Of a stretch of 64,000 nt of DNA, positions 1 through 8,240 are shown piece after piece. The stretch's first letter is position 1, and every line of letters begins with the position of its first letter. The notes below the pieces were generated by a model, which saw nothing but the letters and a program-made list of their open reading frames with translations, made no database searches and was not told the origin of the DNA. Origin of the DNA: CAVQZC01 sp963718315 (lineage in GTDB: Bacteria > Actinomycetota > Thermoleophilia > Gaiellales > JAICJC01); assembly GCA_963718315.1 (NCBI GenBank), contig CAVQZC010000012.1, positions 558,001-622,000 of the forward strand, written 5' to 3'. Made by a program: the position numbers and the translations under genes.

Positions 1-875
1 CACCGGGCGCTCTCGGCGACGGCATCGCGATCGCCCACCGCGCAGGGGCAGCGCTCCGCGACATGGAGTTCGTCCAGTTCCACCCCACCGCCCTGGCCGT
101 CGGCGAGCGGGCGTTCCTCATCTCAGAAGCAGTTCGCGGCGAGGGCGCCTACCTGATCGACGAGGACGGGGAGCGGTTCATGCCCGCCGTCCACCCGGAC
201 GCGGAGCTGGCCCCGCGAGACGTGGTCGCCCGGGCGATCGACCGCAGGCAGGCCGCAGGGCACCCGGTGTTCCTCAGCCTCGCCCACCTCGACGCCGAGC
301 ACATCCGCACGCGGTTCGCCAACCTCGCCGAGGGCGTCGCCGCAGAGGGCCTCGACCTGACCCACGACGCGATTCCGGTCGCGCCGGCGGCGCACTACCT
401 GATGGGCGGGATCGAGACCGACCTGCGCGCCTCAACCACCCTCCACGGGCTCTACGCCAGCGGCGAGTGCGCTGCGACCGGAGTACACGGCGCCAACCGG
501 CTGGCGTCCAACTCACTGCTCGAGTGCTTCGTCTTCTCTCACCGAGCCGTCGCCGCAGGTCTCGACGCCGAGCCTGCCGCGCGGATCGACACCCAGGCCC
601 CCGACCGGCCCCGCCTGCGGGCGCCCCTGTCCGAGCTCCGCGAGGCGATGTGGACGGGCGCCGGCCCAGCCCGGCATGCCCAGGATCTCACCAGGCTGAT
701 CCAGTGGCTGGACGACCAGGAGGGCAGCAACCCGGTGCTGATCGCTCGCGTCATCGCTCTCGCCGCTCTCCGCCGCTGTGAGTCGCGCGGTGCCCACATC
801 CGGCTCGACCACCCGGCCGAGTCGCCCACCCTGGCCCACTCACTTCGATGTCCACCACTGCACCTGACAGTCTGA
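1..875 (+). CDS. nadB: L-aspartate oxidase, C-terminal part (5' end outside window)
   Basis: FAD enzyme that oxidises L-aspartate to iminoaspartate, the first step of de novo NAD synthesis. The reading frame is open from base 3 and starts mid-protein with the GDGIAIAHRAGA segment, followed by DMEFVQFHPT, which is typical of the NadB/succinate dehydrogenase flavoprotein family. Later come HYLMGGI (residues about 135-140 of the visible part) and the FAD-domain block GLYASGECAATGVHGANRLASN, ending in the helical C-terminal domain. About half of a normal 500-residue protein is visible. Its end overlaps nadC by 28 bases, so translation is probably coupled in a nadB-nadC-nadA operon. Confidence 0.95.
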   Translation, partial: PGALGDGIAIAHRAGAALRDMEFVQFHPTALAVGERAFLISEAVRGEGAYLIDEDGERFMPAVHPDAELAPRDVVARAIDRRQAAGHPVFLSLAHLDAEHIRTRFANLAEGVAAEGLDLTHDAIPVAPAAHYLMGGIETDLRASTTLHGLYASGECAATGVHGANRLASNSLLECFVFSHRAVAAGLDAEPAARIDTQAPDRPRLRAPLSELREAMWTGAGPARHAQDLTRLIQWLDDQEGSNPVLIARVIALAALRRCESRGAHIRLDHPAESPTLAHSLRCPPLHLTV

Positions 876-1690
876 TCGAACGGGCGCTCGCCGAAGACGT
901 CGGTGACGGCGACATCACGACGCTTGCGATCGTGCCCGAGGAGCTGCGGGGCGCCGCCAGCCTGGTCATGCGCGAGCCCGGCGTGGTCTGCGGCGTCGAC
1001 GAGGCGTTCGCGGTGTTCCGCGCGCTGGACCCGGACGCGGAGCTCGAGCGGATGTGGGGAGAGGGCGACGAGCTGACCGAGGCGCCCGCCGAGATCGCCG
1101 TGGTGCGCGGGCGGCTCCGGGCGTTGTTGACCGGGGAGCGAACAGCACTCAACCTGCTTCAGCGAAGCTGCGGGGTGGCGACTCAGACCCGTGCCTACGC
1201 CGACCGGATCGACGGGACGAACGTGCAGCTCCTGGACACCAGAAAGACCGCCCCGGGACTCCGCGAGCTCGACAAGAGGGCCGTTGCCTGTGGAGGCGGC
1301 ACCAACCACCGGGCCGGGCTATACGACGCCATCCTGATCAAGGACAACCATGTCGCCGTTGCCGGGGGCGTCGCTGCTGCGATCGCCGCCGCCCGCGCCT
1401 CGCGGCCCGGCGAGGCCGTGGAGGTTGAGGTCGATACGCTCCAGCAGCTCGACGAAGCGCTCGCCTCCGGCGCCGAGGCCGTCCTCCTCGACAACATGCC
1501 GCCGGCAACGCTCCGGGAGGCGGTCGGCCGCACGGCCGGGCGCGCCCGCCTCGAAGCCTCGGGCGGCATCACGCTCGACACCATCCGCGACGTCGCGGAG
1601 ACGGGCGTCGACGCGATCTCCGTCGGAGCGCTGACCCACTCCGTACGGGCACTCGACATCGCCATGGAGGTGACACCATCGCAGTCGTGA
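848..1690 (+). CDS. nadC: nicotinate-nucleotide pyrophosphorylase (quinolinate phosphoribosyltransferase)
   Basis: Converts quinolinate and PRPP to nicotinate mononucleotide, CO2 and PPi, the third step of de novo NAD synthesis. 280 residues, the usual family length. Recognisable blocks are AEDVGDGDITT near the N-terminus, LLTGERTALNLLQRSCGVAT around residue 100, LDTRKTAPGLRELDKRAV, GGGTNHRAGLYDAILIKDNH, and the phosphate-binding C-terminal LEASGGIT and ISVGALTHS. The ATG lies inside the end of nadB and the TGA overlaps the GTG of nadA (GTGA), so the three nad genes form one coupled unit. Confidence 0.97.
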   Translation: MSTTAPDSLIERALAEDVGDGDITTLAIVPEELRGAASLVMREPGVVCGVDEAFAVFRALDPDAELERMWGEGDELTEAPAEIAVVRGRLRALLTGERTALNLLQRSCGVATQTRAYADRIDGTNVQLLDTRKTAPGLRELDKRAVACGGGTNHRAGLYDAILIKDNHVAVAGGVAAAIAAARASRPGEAVEVEVDTLQQLDEALASGAEAVLLDNMPPATLREAVGRTAGRARLEASGGITLDTIRDVAETGVDAISVGALTHSVRALDIAMEVTPSQS

Positions 1691-2640
1691 CCGACAACGA
1701 GGTCGCTCAGCTGACCGACGAGGTGCGCGCGCTCGCCGCAGAGCGGAACGCGGTCATCCTCGCCCACAACTACCAGCGCCCCGAGGTGCAGGACGCGGCG
1801 GACTACGTCGGTGATTCGCTCGGGTTGTCGCAGCAGGCCGCCGCCACCGAGGCCGACGTGATCGTTTTCGCCGGCGTCCACTTCATGGCCGAGACCGCCG
1901 CCATCCTGGCTCCCACCCGTACCGTCCTCATCCCCGATCTCGAGGCCGGCTGCTCGCTGGCCGCCTCGATAGACGCCGCCGCCCTCCGCGAGTGGAAGGC
2001 CCAGTACCCCGACGCCGTCGTTGTCTCATACGTCAACACGACGGCAGAGGTGAAGGCGCTGTCGGACTACTGCTGCACGTCGGGCAATGCCCAGAAGGTG
2101 ATCGAGGCGATCCCCGAGGACCGCGAGATCCTGTTCCTCCCGGACATGTTCCTGGGCGCTTACCTGGAGCGGATCACCGGCCGCTCGATGCGGATCTGGC
2201 CGGGCGAGTGCCACGTGCACGCAGGAATCCGGGTCGAGGACGTGTCCCGCGTGCTCCGCGACCGCCCCCAGGCTGACCTCCTGGTTCACCCAGAGTGCGG
2301 CTGCGCCAGCCAGTGCATGTACGCCGCCACCCAGGATCAGGCTCTGGCCGAGACGACCCACGTGCTCTCGACCGAGGGAATGGTGCGGCTGGCCCGCACT
2401 TCGCCGCGTGAGGAGTTCGTCGTCGCCACTGAGACCGGGATTCTCCACCGGCTGCGGCGGGAGGCCCCCGAGAAGCGGTTCTACGCGATGTCCGAAAAGG
2501 CCGTCTGCCGCTACATGAAGCTGATCACGCTCGAGAAGGTGCGCGACTCCCTGCGCGATATGCGGCACGAGGTGACCGTCCCGGCCGACGTAGCCGACCG
2601 GGCGCGGACGGCGATCGAGCGAATGGTGGCGATCGTGTGA
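1687..2640 (+). CDS. nadA: quinolinate synthase
   Basis: [4Fe-4S] enzyme that condenses iminoaspartate with dihydroxyacetone phosphate to quinolinate, the second step of de novo NAD synthesis. 317 residues. Motifs include ILAHNYQRPEVQDAADYVGDSL at the N-terminus, the FAGVHFMAETAAIL segment, DYCCTSGNA and HPECGCASQC. Conserved cysteines around residues 130 and 205, plus a later one in AVCRYMKL, fit the three cluster ligands. The GTG start overlaps the nadC stop. The order B-C-A places the whole aspartate-to-NaMN branch in one operon. Confidence 0.96.
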   Translation: MTDNEVAQLTDEVRALAAERNAVILAHNYQRPEVQDAADYVGDSLGLSQQAAATEADVIVFAGVHFMAETAAILAPTRTVLIPDLEAGCSLAASIDAAALREWKAQYPDAVVVSYVNTTAEVKALSDYCCTSGNAQKVIEAIPEDREILFLPDMFLGAYLERITGRSMRIWPGECHVHAGIRVEDVSRVLRDRPQADLLVHPECGCASQCMYAATQDQALAETTHVLSTEGMVRLARTSPREEFVVATETGILHRLRREAPEKRFYAMSEKAVCRYMKLITLEKVRDSLRDMRHEVTVPADVADRARTAIERMVAIV

Positions 2641-2661
2641 ACGGGGGCTGAACCCCTGCTC

Positions 2662-3237
2662 GTGCTCGTCCCCACCGATGTCGAAGCGAAGCTCCTGTTC
2701 GCCGACGACCCGCCGCTCTCCCCGATGGCCGTCTGCGGGTTCGGGCTGGCAGACGCAGGCGCCGGAGCGGCGCACGCCATCGCCTCGGCCCCGGCCGAGG
2801 CGGCAACCGGAGTCGTTCTGATTGGAGCCGCAGGCAGCTACGACGAGCGCCGGGCGCCCGTCGGGTCGGCGCTGGTGGCCGGAAGCGTCGAGCTGCACGG
2901 AATCTCCGCCGGTGGGCGCTCGCCGACCGCGCTGGGCTTCTCGCGGAGCGACGTCGCCGAGCTCGACCTGCGCGGCCACCCTGACGGCGGCACGCTGCTG
3001 TCGGTGACACAATCCTCCGGCGACTGGGCGGAGGCCACACGCCGATCATCCTCGACGGGGGCGATCGCCGAGGAGATGGAGGCCTATGCGGTGGCCGTCG
3101 CAGCCCGGCTACGGGGTGTCCCGTTGACCGTCGTCCGAGGGATATCGAACCTCGCCGGCGAGCCAAACTTCAACCACTGGCGGATGCCCGAGGCACTTGC
3201 GGCGGCACGCGCCCTGCTGCGGGAGATCGAGCGGTGA
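2662..3237 (+). CDS. mqnB: futalosine hydrolase
   Basis: Nucleoside hydrolase of the MTA/SAH-nucleosidase fold that removes hypoxanthine from futalosine in the alternative (futalosine) menaquinone pathway. 191 residues, slightly short for the family. Visible features are MLVPTDVEAKLL at the N-terminus, the glycine-rich CGFGLADAGAG turn, VLIGAAGSY, and the nucleosidase block AEEMEAYAVAVAAR, whose Glu would contact the ribose. This is followed by RGISNLAG. The GTG start was chosen because it begins the conserved first strand. The end overlaps mqnD by four bases (GTGA). The pairing with MqnD supports MqnB rather than another purine nucleosidase. Confidence 0.88.
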   Translation: MLVPTDVEAKLLFADDPPLSPMAVCGFGLADAGAGAAHAIASAPAEAATGVVLIGAAGSYDERRAPVGSALVAGSVELHGISAGGRSPTALGFSRSDVAELDLRGHPDGGTLLSVTQSSGDWAEATRRSSSTGAIAEEMEAYAVAVAARLRGVPLTVVRGISNLAGEPNFNHWRMPEALAAARALLREIER

Positions 3238-4073
3238 GGCTGCGGCTCGGCATCTCGCCATGCCCGAACGACACGTTCGCCTTTCACGCGATCATGCACG
3301 GCGCGATCGACCTTCGCGGGCTGGAGTTCGACATCGAGCTGCACGACGTGCAGGCCCTGAACGAGGGGTTGGCGGCCGGGCGGTACGACGTTGCCAAGGC
3401 CAGCTTCGCAGCCGCCCTGCAGCTCGCCCCCACGCACGGCGTCCTCCGCGCCGGCTCCGCTCTCGGGTTCGGCGTCGGCCCGCTGCTGGTTGCCGCCCAG
3501 CCCGGGACGTACCTGGGCCCCACCTCGACGGTGCTCTGCCCCGGTCCCGACACCACTGCCACGCTGCTCTTCCGGTGCCTGCACCCGGACTCACCTCGGA
3601 TCACGCATCGGGTCTTCTCGGAGATCGTGCCCGCCCTGCGCGCCGGCGAGGCAGATACCGGCGTGCTGATCCACGAGGGCCGCCTGACCTACCAGCGGGA
3701 CGGACTGACGCTGCTCGAGGATCTCGGCGCGTCCTTCGAGCGGGTCACGGGCGCGCCGGTGCCGCTGGGCGGGATCCTCGCCCGGCTCGACCTCGGCGAT
3801 GATGTGCTGGAGCGGGCAAACGCGGTCGTCCGCGATTCGATCGGCTACGCCTGGGCACACCGGGCCGAGACCCTGCCGACCATCCGCGAGCACGCCCAGG
3901 AGATGGACGAGACCGTCATCTGGCCCTACGTCGAGCTCTATGTGACCGAGCACACGACCGATCTCGGCGACGACGGCGAGCGTGCTCTGACGACGCTTCG
4001 GGAGCTCGGGGAGACGGCCGGGCTCGCCCCGCCGGGCGTCCCGCTGCGGCTGCTCGGTCGCAGTACTGGTTGA
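3234..4073 (+). CDS. mqnD: 1,4-dihydroxy-6-naphthoate synthase
   Basis: Periplasmic-binding-protein-fold enzyme that converts cyclic dehypoxanthine futalosine to 1,4-dihydroxy-6-naphthoate, a late step of the futalosine route to menaquinone. 279 residues. The N-terminus LGISPCPNDTFAFHAIMHG is diagnostic, followed by LNEGLAAGRYDVAKASFAA, GFGVGPLLVA and the IHEGRLTY segment containing the catalytic-type His. The GTG start overlaps the mqnB stop. No classical men genes are visible, so respiration with menaquinone made by the futalosine pathway is inferred. mqnA and mqnC must lie elsewhere. Confidence 0.95.
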   Translation: MRLRLGISPCPNDTFAFHAIMHGAIDLRGLEFDIELHDVQALNEGLAAGRYDVAKASFAAALQLAPTHGVLRAGSALGFGVGPLLVAAQPGTYLGPTSTVLCPGPDTTATLLFRCLHPDSPRITHRVFSEIVPALRAGEADTGVLIHEGRLTYQRDGLTLLEDLGASFERVTGAPVPLGGILARLDLGDDVLERANAVVRDSIGYAWAHRAETLPTIREHAQEMDETVIWPYVELYVTEHTTDLGDDGERALTTLRELGETAGLAPPGVPLRLLGRSTG

Positions 4074-4090
4074 ATCAAAGTTTCGCCTCG

Positions 4091-4108
4091 TCTAAACTTG
4101 CGTTTAGA
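4091..4108. promoter_or_regulatory. inverted-repeat operator overlapping the mntR start codon
   Basis: Perfect 7-bp inverted repeat TCTAAAC-TTGC-GTTTAGA. Its last base is the A of the mntR ATG, and it contains the probable -10 hexamer TAAACT (4093-4098), nine bases before the ATG. Size and A/T-rich arms resemble DtxR/MntR-family boxes. The layout implies autorepression of a leaderless mntR-mntH transcript. Confidence 0.75.
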
Positions 4109-4764
4109 TGCAGTCGGAAGCTGTCCAGGATTACGTCAAGCAGATCTATCTGCTCCAGGCCGCGCAGGGTCGGGCGACCACCAGCGCCCTCGCCGAGCGG
4201 ATGGAGGTCTCGCCCGCCAGCGCGACGGCGATGATCAAGAAGCTGAGCGAGCTCGGCCTCGCCGACCACGAGCGCTACCGCGGCGCCGTGCTGACGCCGG
4301 CCGGCGAACGGGTCGCCGTCGAGGTGCTGCGCCACCACCGGCTGCTCGAGCTGTACCTGACGCAGGCGCTGGGCGTGCCGTGGGACCGGGTGCACGGCGA
4401 GGCCGAGCGCCTCGAGCACGTGCTCTCCGAGGAGCTGGAAGCGTCGATCGACGCGGCGCTCGGGTACCCGGATACCGACCCGCACGGAGACCCGATCCCG
4501 ACCGTCGACCTGGAGCTGCCGCCCGAGGTGCTGCCGACCCTGGCCCACCTGGAGCCCGGCCAGTCGGCGATCGTGCGCCGCGTCCCCGACGGCGATCCGA
4601 CGCTGCTGCGCTACCTGGGCGACCTGGGAATGGTGCCCTCGGCCCACCTCACGCTGGTCGAGAAGGCGCCGTTCAAGGGACCGCTCACGGTCGACGTCGC
4701 CGGCACGACACACGCGCTGGGCGTCGAGCTCGCAGAGCGCATCCGGGTTGAGGTGGGCGCGTGA
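4108..4764 (+). CDS. mntR: DtxR/MntR-family metal-dependent transcriptional repressor
   Basis: Metalloregulator with an N-terminal winged helix (residues 1-65, with recognition-helix region SPASATAMIKKLSELGL), a metal-binding dimerisation domain (HHRLLELYLTQ and EAERLEHVLSEELE, residues about 75-120) and a C-terminal FeoA/SH3-like domain (residues about 145-218). 218 residues is typical for the three-domain type. It is coupled by a GTGA overlap to an Nramp transporter, so manganese is the likeliest effector, although an iron-sensing role cannot be excluded. The transcript appears leaderless, with TAAACT nine bases before the ATG, inside the palindromic operator. Confidence 0.9.
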   Translation: MQSEAVQDYVKQIYLLQAAQGRATTSALAERMEVSPASATAMIKKLSELGLADHERYRGAVLTPAGERVAVEVLRHHRLLELYLTQALGVPWDRVHGEAERLEHVLSEELEASIDAALGYPDTDPHGDPIPTVDLELPPEVLPTLAHLEPGQSAIVRRVPDGDPTLLRYLGDLGMVPSAHLTLVEKAPFKGPLTVDVAGTTHALGVELAERIRVEVGA

Positions 4765-6029
4765 CGCCAGACGCCGTTCAGGCCGCCGTCGCCCCTACGG
4801 TCGACGGTGCTCTACGGACGCCGTGGCAGCGCGTCCGGCGCGTGCTGCCCTTCCTCGGACCGGCGTTTGTTGCCAGTGTTGCATACATGGATCCGGGCAA
4901 CTTCGCCACCAACATCCAGGCCGGCGCGTCCTACGGCTACGCGCTGCTGTGGGTGTTGCTGCTGTCCAATTTGATGGCGATCCTGATCCAGTCGCTGTCG
5001 GCCAAGCTCGGCATCGCCTCGGGCCTGACCCTCCCCCAGGCCATCCGGGCCAACGCCGGCCGGCGGACGAACGTCGCGCTGTGGCTGAGCGCCGAGGCCG
5101 GCGCGATGGCGACCGATCTCGCCGAGTTCCTGGGCGCTGCCATCGGCATGCACATCCTGTTCGGGATGGGCCTGATGCCGGCGGCGCTGCTGACCGCTGT
5201 CATCTCTTTCGCACTGCTCGCCGTCCAGCGGCACGGGCATATCCCGTTTGAGATGGCCATCATGGCGTTCGTCGCAGTGATCGGAGCTGCGTTCGTGGTG
5301 GAGATCTTCGTCAGCAACCCCGACCCGGGCGCTGCGCTGAAAGGGCTGGTCGATCCGCACCTGCCGACGGGCGCGCTGTACATCGCCGTCGGCATGGTCG
5401 GGGCGACGGTCATGCCCCACGTCGTCTACCTGCATTCCGGGTTGGTGCAGCACCGCAACAAGATTCTCGAGGGAAACAGCCGGCGGGAGCACTTCAAGCG
5501 CGAGCTGGTCGACATCGCCCTGGCGATGAACGGCGCGTTCCTGATCAACGCCTCGATGGTGATCATGGCCGCTGCTGTGTTCTTCGCCAACGGCATCCAG
5601 GTCACCGGCATCGAGGAGGCCCACCAGACGCTCGGCCCGCTGCTCGGCCAGCTGGCCCCGGCGGCGTTCGGCATCGCGCTGCTCGCCAGCGGCCTGTCCT
5701 CCTCGACCGTCGGGACGATGGCCGGGCAGATGATCGTCGACGGGTTCATGGGCTGGAAGGTGCCGGTCTTCTTCCGCCGCCTGCTGACCATGATCCCGGC
5801 GCTGATCGTGATCGCGCTGGGCGTCAACACCCTGTCCACGCTGATCTTCAGCCAGGTGATCCTGTCGATGACGCTGCCCTTCGCGATCATCCCCCTGATC
5901 TGGCTGACGTCACGCCGCGACGTGATGGGCAACATGGTCAACGGCCTGACGATCCGGATGCTCGCCATCGCCGTAGCCCTCGTGGTGCTGGCGATGAACG
6001 TGGTGCTGCTGGCCGGCGCGTTCTTCTAG
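4761..6029 (+). CDS. mntH: Nramp-family divalent metal (Mn2+/Fe2+) transporter
   Basis: Proton-coupled inner-membrane importer of Mn2+ or Fe2+. 422 residues with about 11 hydrophobic segments. The signature MDPGNFATNIQAGA (residues about 35-48, the DPGN metal-binding motif of TM1) and the TM6 motif MPHVVYLHSGL (H of the MPH triad) are present, as is ASGLSSSTVGTMAGQ late in the protein. The GTG start overlaps the mntR stop, so regulator and transporter are co-transcribed and probably co-repressed when metal is plentiful. Confidence 0.95.
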   Translation: MTPDAVQAAVAPTVDGALRTPWQRVRRVLPFLGPAFVASVAYMDPGNFATNIQAGASYGYALLWVLLLSNLMAILIQSLSAKLGIASGLTLPQAIRANAGRRTNVALWLSAEAGAMATDLAEFLGAAIGMHILFGMGLMPAALLTAVISFALLAVQRHGHIPFEMAIMAFVAVIGAAFVVEIFVSNPDPGAALKGLVDPHLPTGALYIAVGMVGATVMPHVVYLHSGLVQHRNKILEGNSRREHFKRELVDIALAMNGAFLINASMVIMAAAVFFANGIQVTGIEEAHQTLGPLLGQLAPAAFGIALLASGLSSSTVGTMAGQMIVDGFMGWKVPVFFRRLLTMIPALIVIALGVNTLSTLIFSQVILSMTLPFAIIPLIWLTSRRDVMGNMVNGLTIRMLAIAVALVVLAMNVVLLAGAFF

Positions 6030-6040
6030 AGGGCGACGCG

Positions 6041-6394
6041 CTACCTCGGGGCGTGCCCGAAGAACCAGCGCTCGAGCGGCTGGAGCAGCTCCTGGTCGGA
6101 GAACTCCGTGACCTCCTGCGGCGGCCGCCCCTCCATCGAGGAGACCTCGAGATCGCTGCGCAGCGCCTCGTTCGCCGCATCCAGGGCGTCCCCCATCTCG
6201 AACCCCTCGAACACATAGTCCTCGGCATGAAGCGCGCCGTCGGGACGTTCGGACAGGCAAACCGCCCGGCCCACCGCCCAGACCGCGCCGGGTCGGCGCT
6301 CGATCCAGATCGTGACCACCTCGGATGCGCCGTCGTCTGCGATCCCACGCACCTCTCGCTCGGCGAACCGGCCGGCATTTCCGTTCTGCTGCAT
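6041..6394 (-). CDS. conserved-looking hypothetical protein, 117 aa
   Basis: Not recognised. The start ATG at 6394 is chosen because it has a good Shine-Dalgarno sequence (GGGGGAG) 6-7 bases upstream; the open frame continues far upstream, but there it is antisense to the acyl-CoA dehydrogenase. The protein is acidic and soluble, with a beta-like VVTIWIERRPGAVWAVGRAV, an EDYVFEGFEMGDALDAANEAL helix and a C-terminal QELLQPLERWFFGHAP. There is no signal peptide or membrane segment. Composition and codon pattern look like a real gene. It converges on mntH with an 11-base gap and is divergent from the dehydrogenase. Confidence 0.7.
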   Translation of the reverse strand: MQQNGNAGRFAEREVRGIADDGASEVVTIWIERRPGAVWAVGRAVCLSERPDGALHAEDYVFEGFEMGDALDAANEALRSDLEVSSMEGRPPQEVTEFSDQELLQPLERWFFGHAPR

Positions 6395-6469
6395 CTCGAT
6401 GCTCCCCCTGTGCGTCTGGGCGTATCCGAAGGTAAGCAGGCGCAGGGTCGCGTGGCAAGCGCCGCGCCG

Positions 6470-6475
6470 TATGAT
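6470..6475 (+). promoter_or_regulatory. -10 box for leaderless acyl-CoA dehydrogenase transcript
   Basis: TATGAT lies nine bases before the GTG at 6485, and there is no Shine-Dalgarno sequence. This is the spacing expected when transcription starts at the initiation codon. Confidence 0.55.
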
Positions 6476-6484
6476 GGCTCGGCC

Positions 6485-7594
6485 GTGCCTGCCGATGCCG
6501 CCGTCCGCCGCGCTCGCGAGCTCGCCCGCGACGTGATCGCCCCGGGTGTCCCCGGATGGGAGCAGGAGCGGACGTACCCGCGCCAGGTGGCTGCCGAATC
6601 GGGCCTCACCGGCCTCTTCAGCCCGGTGGCCGACGGCGGCCTCGATCTGTCGTTCCCCGACGGCATGCGGGTCTTCGAGGAGCTGGGCCGGGCGGACGCG
6701 GCGTTCGCGTTCTCGCTCTCGATGCACAACGCGGTCGCCTCGGCAATCGCCCGCAGCGGAGACGAGATCGCCGGTCGATGGGGCCGCAGCCTGGTGGCCG
6801 GCGAGGCGCTCGGCGGGTTTTCGCTGACGGAGCCCCACGCCGGCTCGGATGCAACCGCGATCACGACCCGTGCCGCCCCCGACGGCGACAGCTACCGGGT
6901 CACCGGCCGCAAGGCGTGGGTGACGCTGGCCGGCACCGCCGACGTCTTCCTGGTGGTGTGCAAGACGGCGGATGAGCCGGGACACCGCGACATCGCGATC
7001 GCCGTGGTCGCCCGCGACGCTCCGGGCGTCAGCTTCGGAGCGCCCTACGCCACCGCCTGCGCCCGCTACCTGCGGATCGGCGAGATGGAGCTGGATGGAG
7101 CGCCGGCTGTGCTGCTCGCGCCCCCCGGCGCCGGGATGCGCGCCGCCCTGGGAGCGATCGACGTCGCGCGATGTGACATTGCCGCCATCGCCTGCGGCCT
7201 CCACGCCCAGGCGCTTGACATCGCCGTCGACCATGCGCGCTCACGCATGGCCTTCGGTAAGCCCCTGATCGACCTCCAGGGTGTCGCGTTCGCCCTCGCC
7301 GACTCCGCCACCGAGCTCGAGGCGTCCCGCCTGCTCGTCCAGCGTGCAGCCGAGTGTATGGGCACCGACGGCGGCAGCGTCGCCGTCGCTCATGCCAAGC
7401 GCTTCGCTCCCGACGCGGCACTGCGCGGCGCGATTACCGCCAGCGAGGCGCTGGGCGCGTACGGCTGGCTGGACGACCACCCGCTGGCGCGCTTCATCAC
7501 GCTCGCCAAGATGCTGCAGGTTGTCGACGGCACTGCCGAGATCCAGCGGGTCGTGATCGCCCGCGACCTCAGCCGGCGAAGTCCTCGGGGTTGA
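6485..7594 (+). CDS. acyl-CoA dehydrogenase family protein
   Basis: FAD-dependent alpha,beta-dehydrogenation of an acyl-CoA; the chain-length preference cannot be read from sequence. 369 residues with the three usual domains: N-terminal helices, middle beta domain with FSLTEPHAGSDATAI (residues about 115-130) and KAWVTLAGTADVFLVV, and C-terminal helices with RMAFGKPLIDLQGVAF and the FAD-contacting VDGTAEIQRVVIARDL. The open frame extends upstream to 6053, but that part is antisense to another gene. The GTG at 6485 gives a normal N-terminus and has TATGAT in leaderless position. The 3' end overlaps the convergent nuclease-family gene by 26 bases. Confidence 0.88.
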   Translation: MPADAAVRRARELARDVIAPGVPGWEQERTYPRQVAAESGLTGLFSPVADGGLDLSFPDGMRVFEELGRADAAFAFSLSMHNAVASAIARSGDEIAGRWGRSLVAGEALGGFSLTEPHAGSDATAITTRAAPDGDSYRVTGRKAWVTLAGTADVFLVVCKTADEPGHRDIAIAVVARDAPGVSFGAPYATACARYLRIGEMELDGAPAVLLAPPGAGMRAALGAIDVARCDIAAIACGLHAQALDIAVDHARSRMAFGKPLIDLQGVAFALADSATELEASRLLVQRAAECMGTDGGSVAVAHAKRFAPDAALRGAITASEALGAYGWLDDHPLARFITLAKMLQVVDGTAEIQRVVIARDLSRRSPRG

Positions 7595-8048
7595 CGCCCT
7601 CGAGGAACTTCTTGAACTCGTCGATCACCTCAGCGTCGTCCGGCTCGGCGCCGAACTCGATGCCCTGATCGTCGATCACCTGGTCGGCGACGAAGATCGG
7701 CGCGCTCGTGCGAACGGCCAGCGCCAGCGCATCGGACGGCCGGGAGTCGATCTCGATCTCCGAGCCGTTCACCTGCAGCGTGATCGTGGCGTAGAACGTG
7801 TTCTCGCGGAGCTCGGTGACCGCGATCCGGCGAACCTGTGCGTTCAGCTCGCCGAGCATGTCGGTCACCAGATCGTGCGTCATTGGCCGCGGTGTTGGGG
7901 CGCCCTGGAGCTTCATCAAAATGGCGGCGGCCTCGGGGTGGCCGATCCAGATCGGCAGGAACTTGTTGCCGTCAAGAGTCTTCAGAAGGACGATCGGCTG
8001 CTTGCCGACCACGTCGAACGAGACCCCGTAGATGCTGACCTCCTGCAC
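7569..8048 (-). CDS. bifunctional nuclease family (DUF151/BFN) protein
   Basis: 159-residue protein of the DUF151 family. Some members have RNase/DNase activity, but for most the function is unproven. Diagnostic segments are VVLLKTLDGNKFLPIWIGHPEA-like residues 18-40 (visible as LLKTLDGNKFLPIWIGHPEA), PRPMTHDLVTDML (residues about 53-65), and SRPSDALALAVRTSAPIFVAD near residue 105. An acidic tail follows. The GTG start has an upstream TAGGAGG ribosome site, and a TATAAT lies about 30 bases further up. It converges with, and overlaps, the acyl-CoA dehydrogenase gene. Confidence 0.9.
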   Translation of the reverse strand: MQEVSIYGVSFDVVGKQPIVLLKTLDGNKFLPIWIGHPEAAAILMKLQGAPTPRPMTHDLVTDMLGELNAQVRRIAVTELRENTFYATITLQVNGSEIEIDSRPSDALALAVRTSAPIFVADQVIDDQGIEFGAEPDDAEVIDEFKKFLEGVNPEDFAG

Positions 8049-8076
8049 ACCTGCCTCCTACACCGGACGGGGACCG

Positions 8077-8082
8077 ATTATA
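8077..8082 (-). promoter_or_regulatory. -10 box (TATAAT) for the DUF151 gene
   Basis: A perfect TATAAT on the minus strand, about 30 bases upstream of the GTG start. No convincing -35 at 17 bp was seen (TTGAGG is present at shorter spacing). Confidence 0.5.
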
Positions 8083-8121
8083 GACACGGCCTCCGACCTC
8101 AAATGGCGGCGCACGGGACAG

Positions 8122-8195
<74 letters not shown>

Positions 8196-8207
8196 GCGAG
8201 ACGCAAG

Positions 8208-8213
8208 AGGATA
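8208..8213 (-). promoter_or_regulatory. -10 box for tRNA-Ile
   Basis: TATCCT on the minus strand, 12 bases before the mature tRNA 5' end. It lies in the short gap between parB and the tRNA. Confidence 0.4.
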
Positions 8214-8240
8214 CCACCGGCCCGCGCGCACGCGGCAGGG

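Noticed and set aside
6053..6484. N-terminal extension of the acyl-CoA dehydrogenase frame by 144 residues
   Set aside because: The extension is antisense to a better small gene, its sequence is not dehydrogenase-like, and the GTG at 6485 has a -10 box at leaderless spacing.
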